Origin: an uncultured Ruminococcus sp.
GTDB lineage: Bacteria; Bacillota; Clostridia; Oscillospirales; Acutalibacteraceae
Direction of reading: 5' to 3'
Assembly: GCA_902767285.1 (NCBI GenBank)
Contig: CACXHC010000124.1
Coordinates: forward strand, 1-8,836
DNA: 8,836 nucleotides
Position 1 is the stretch's first letter. Every line of letters begins with the position of its first letter. The notes beneath the pieces are model-generated. The model was not told the origin of the DNA, did not search any database, and was given only the letters and a program-made list of their open reading frames with translations. The translations under genes were made by a program, and so were the position numbers. Positions 7,123 to 8,836 of the stretch are shown here, in pieces.

Positions 7123-8012
7123 ACGGCGTTATAATTGTAAATAAACCTCAGGATTTTACATCTTTTGATATAGTTGCCGTCATGCGTAAATGCTGTGGAC
7201 AGAAAAAAATTGGTCATACGGGTACGCTTGACCCTATGGCTACCGGCGTTCTGCCGATATTGCTCGGCAACGCTACCAAAGCTCAGGATATTTTGCCCGA
7301 CAGCCATAAAGAATATATCGCCGAATTTCAACTCGGCAAAACGTCAAATACCCTCGATATTTGGGGCGAAATTATTTCCGAGTGCGAGTGCCGTATTTCC
7401 AAACAAGATATACTCGATGTTCTGCCCAATTTTATCGGCGATATTGAACAAATTCCCCCCATGTATTCGGCAGTCAAAAAAAATGGCGTTCGTTTATACG
7501 AGCTTGCCCGAAAAGGTATCGAAATCGAAAGAGACTCCAGAAAAGTAACTGTCTCGGAAATTTCGTTGTTGAATTTTGATGAAAATTGTCAAGTCGGAAA
7601 AATAAAAATCGCTTGCTCCAAAGGTACTTACATACGCTCGCTTATTGATGATATTGGAAAAAAACTCGGCTGCGGTGCTGTCATGACATCACTCGTGCGG
7701 ACAAAGGCTTGCGGTTTTACTTTGGAGCAGTCGAAATCTCTTGACGAACTGAAACAACTCACTCCGCAGGAAATCGAAAATTTAACCTTTTCTACGGAGA
7801 GCCTTTTTGAGGATTATCAAAAAATTATCTTAAATTCAAGACAGGCGTTCAAATTTTCAAACGGAAGCCCTGTCGATATAGATAAAACAAATTTTCAGAA
7901 TATCCAAAATAACCAAATTTTAAGAATTTGTGGGAAAAACGGAAATTTTATCGGACTTGGTATAGTAGATACTTCGAAAAATATAATAGGAATATATAAA
8001 ATGTTTCCTTAG
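7119..8012 (+). CDS. truB: tRNA pseudouridine(55) synthase TruB
   Basis: TruB converts U55 to pseudouridine in the T-loop of nearly all elongator tRNAs. The 297-aa protein begins with NGVIIVNKPQDFTSFDIV and has the catalytic motif GHTGTLDPMATGVLPI with the nucleophilic aspartate D38. Further family motifs are PPMYSAVKKNGVRLYELARKG and CSKGTYIRSLIDDIG. The C-terminal part (about 235-297) is the PUA-like RNA-binding domain. The start ATG overlaps the nrnA stop in an ATGA arrangement with no strong Shine-Dalgarno of its own, so translation is probably coupled. In many Bacillota truB is followed by ribF; here a lipoprotein gene follows instead. Confidence 0.96.
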   Translation: MNGVIIVNKPQDFTSFDIVAVMRKCCGQKKIGHTGTLDPMATGVLPILLGNATKAQDILPDSHKEYIAEFQLGKTSNTLDIWGEIISECECRISKQDILDVLPNFIGDIEQIPPMYSAVKKNGVRLYELARKGIEIERDSRKVTVSEISLLNFDENCQVGKIKIACSKGTYIRSLIDDIGKKLGCGAVMTSLVRTKACGFTLEQSKSLDELKQLTPQEIENLTFSTESLFEDYQKIILNSRQAFKFSNGSPVDIDKTNFQNIQNNQILRICGKNGNFIGLGIVDTSKNIIGIYKMFP

Positions 8013-8021
8013 GAGAAAAAT

Positions 8022-8585
8022 ATGAAAGAAAATAGGAAAAATAAAATAACAAAGTTTATATCAATTGCAGTTACGCTGTTGATTGCCTCGACTATGCTTG
8101 CCGGCTGTGACTCCGATATGAGCAGTACCCCCTCCGCAACCTCTGATACAGCATCCTCAAGCGGTGAAGTGCTTACCGGCGATGGTACAAAATCTTCGGA
8201 AGGATATACAAAAAATCTCGATGGCTTTGTGCAGTATATGAAAGATAACGGAATCGTCAGCGGAGATGGCGTGGAGCTTACCGCAGCGGCAATCGGTGCA
8301 GAAAAAGGCTTGAGATTTACGATTTCGACCCCCGTGTCAAAACACACCGTTGAATTATACGAATACACCGACATTACTTCAGACGAGGCTAAAAAAACAA
8401 TAGCCAATGCACAGAAAGATGGCTCGTTCCATCTTTTCGAAAGCACCGAAAACGTAACAAAATATACGCTCGCCGCAGTTAGTCCCGACAGCAAATTTTT
8501 AATGCTTTATACAGATAATTCCGAAAACAATGATAAAAACGATGCAAAAACCAAAGCCGAAGAAGCTGTTAAAAATTTTAAATAA
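8022..8585 (+). CDS. Predicted lipoprotein of unknown function
   Basis: The 187-aa product has a lipoprotein signal peptide: basic residues at the N-terminus (KENRKNKITK), a hydrophobic core (about residues 12-25) and a lipobox LAGC with lipidated cysteine C29. A Ser/Thr-rich, Asp-containing linker (about 30-60) leads to a small soluble domain (about 61-170) and a Lys/Glu-rich C-terminal helix. After cleavage it would be anchored to the outer face of the membrane. I do not recognise the domain, and no catalytic motif is visible. The ATG at 8022 has AGGAG (8011-8015) 6 nt upstream; this Shine-Dalgarno overlaps the truB TAG stop, so the gene is probably co-transcribed and coupled to truB. The link to the translation genes may be positional only. 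Confidence 0.85.
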   Translation: MKENRKNKITKFISIAVTLLIASTMLAGCDSDMSSTPSATSDTASSSGEVLTGDGTKSSEGYTKNLDGFVQYMKDNGIVSGDGVELTAAAIGAEKGLRFTISTPVSKHTVELYEYTDITSDEAKKTIANAQKDGSFHLFESTENVTKYTLAAVSPDSKFLMLYTDNSENNDKNDAKTKAEEAVKNFK

Positions 8586-8608
8586 AAAGATGCTGTGAAA
8601 AATTGGCT

Positions 8609-8824
8609 TTTCTTGGGAAAACCTTTTTTGAAAAAAAGGTTTTCCCAAACCCTTTCCAAAAAACTTTAATTGTGCAAAAAATGTTCATTAACATAGAAAC
8701 AAATCCGACTGCGTACTTGTGCAGTCGGATTTGTTTCATTTTATAGAATTTTAGTTGAACAACATAAAATTTATATAGTAAAAGTTTTTTTTGCTTCTTT
8801 TTTTTTCAAAAAAAAGAAGGCAGG
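8609..8824 (-). repeat. Composite intergenic repeat, right copy (modules B, C and A)
   Basis: Read on the - strand this is module A (8794-8819), C (8696-8737) and B (8613-8648), the inverted counterpart of the left-end copy. It differs from the left copy mainly by a 79-nt segment (8675-8753) containing hairpin C, where the left copy has about 10 nt. Hairpin B starts 27 nt after the lipoprotein stop codon and would be the first strong structure in the operon transcript. No U-tract follows it on the + strand, so termination there is uncertain. The region 8586-8836 holds no gene that I can support. Confidence 0.85.
8696..8737. repeat. Hairpin module C, copy 2
   Basis: Perfect 17-bp arms GAAACAAATCCGACTGC (8696-8712) and the complementary 8721-8737 enclose the same 8-nt loop GTACTTGT as the copy at 5517-5556. 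Relative to that copy, one inner pair is C-G instead of T-A and one outer pair is A-T instead of C-G. The following bases (CATTTTATAG) are moderately T-rich, so weak terminator activity on the + strand is possible. Confidence 0.85.
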
Positions 8825-8836
8825 GTTTCAGGGGCG

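Noticed and set aside
8009..8494. 161-codon open frame on the - strand opposite the lipoprotein gene
   Set aside because: It has no family resemblance. The + strand frame has a clear signal peptide, lipobox and ribosome binding site.

Overview
The window is the conserved translation and transcription operon rimP–nusA–ylxR–ylxQ–infB–rbfA–nrnA–truB of a low-GC Gram-positive bacterium, followed by a small lipoprotein gene. All nine genes are on the + strand. The gene order, the separate ylxR and ylxQ genes, a NusA without C-terminal AR repeats and the strong AGGAGG-type ribosome binding sites point to Bacillota, most likely Clostridia. A more precise placement (for example Oscillospirales) is a guess.

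Layout. Positions 1-330 hold one copy of a composite repeat, a good extended -10 promoter (223-251) and a short leader with a terminator-like hairpin just before rimP. Positions 331-5396 carry rimP, nusA, ylxR, ylxQ and infB, tightly packed and partly overlapping. A 396-bp gap between infB and rbfA has no gene but is filled with repeat hairpins. Positions 5793-8012 carry rbfA, nrnA and truB, which overlap one another. A lipoprotein gene of unknown function (8022-8585) follows truB at 9 bp. Positions 8586-8836 hold a second composite repeat, inverted relative to the first.

How the genes work together. RimP and RbfA mature the 30S subunit. IF2 starts translation on it. NusA controls elongation, pausing and termination by RNA polymerase. 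YlxR and YlxQ are small RNA-binding proteins. NrnA degrades nanoRNA and 3'-phosphoadenosine 5'-phosphate (pAp), and TruB makes Psi55 in tRNA.

The genes are ordinary housekeeping genes and I see no new enzymatic or defence system. The unusual part is the non-coding DNA. Three hairpin modules (A: T-run/A-run with CTTC/GAAG ends; B: GGGAAAACC/GGTTTTCCC; C: a 16-17 bp stem with an 8-nt loop) recur in the same A–C–B order. They bracket the operon in inverted orientation and have invaded the infB–rbfA gap. Module C shows compensatory base changes between its two copies, which suggests selection on its folded form.
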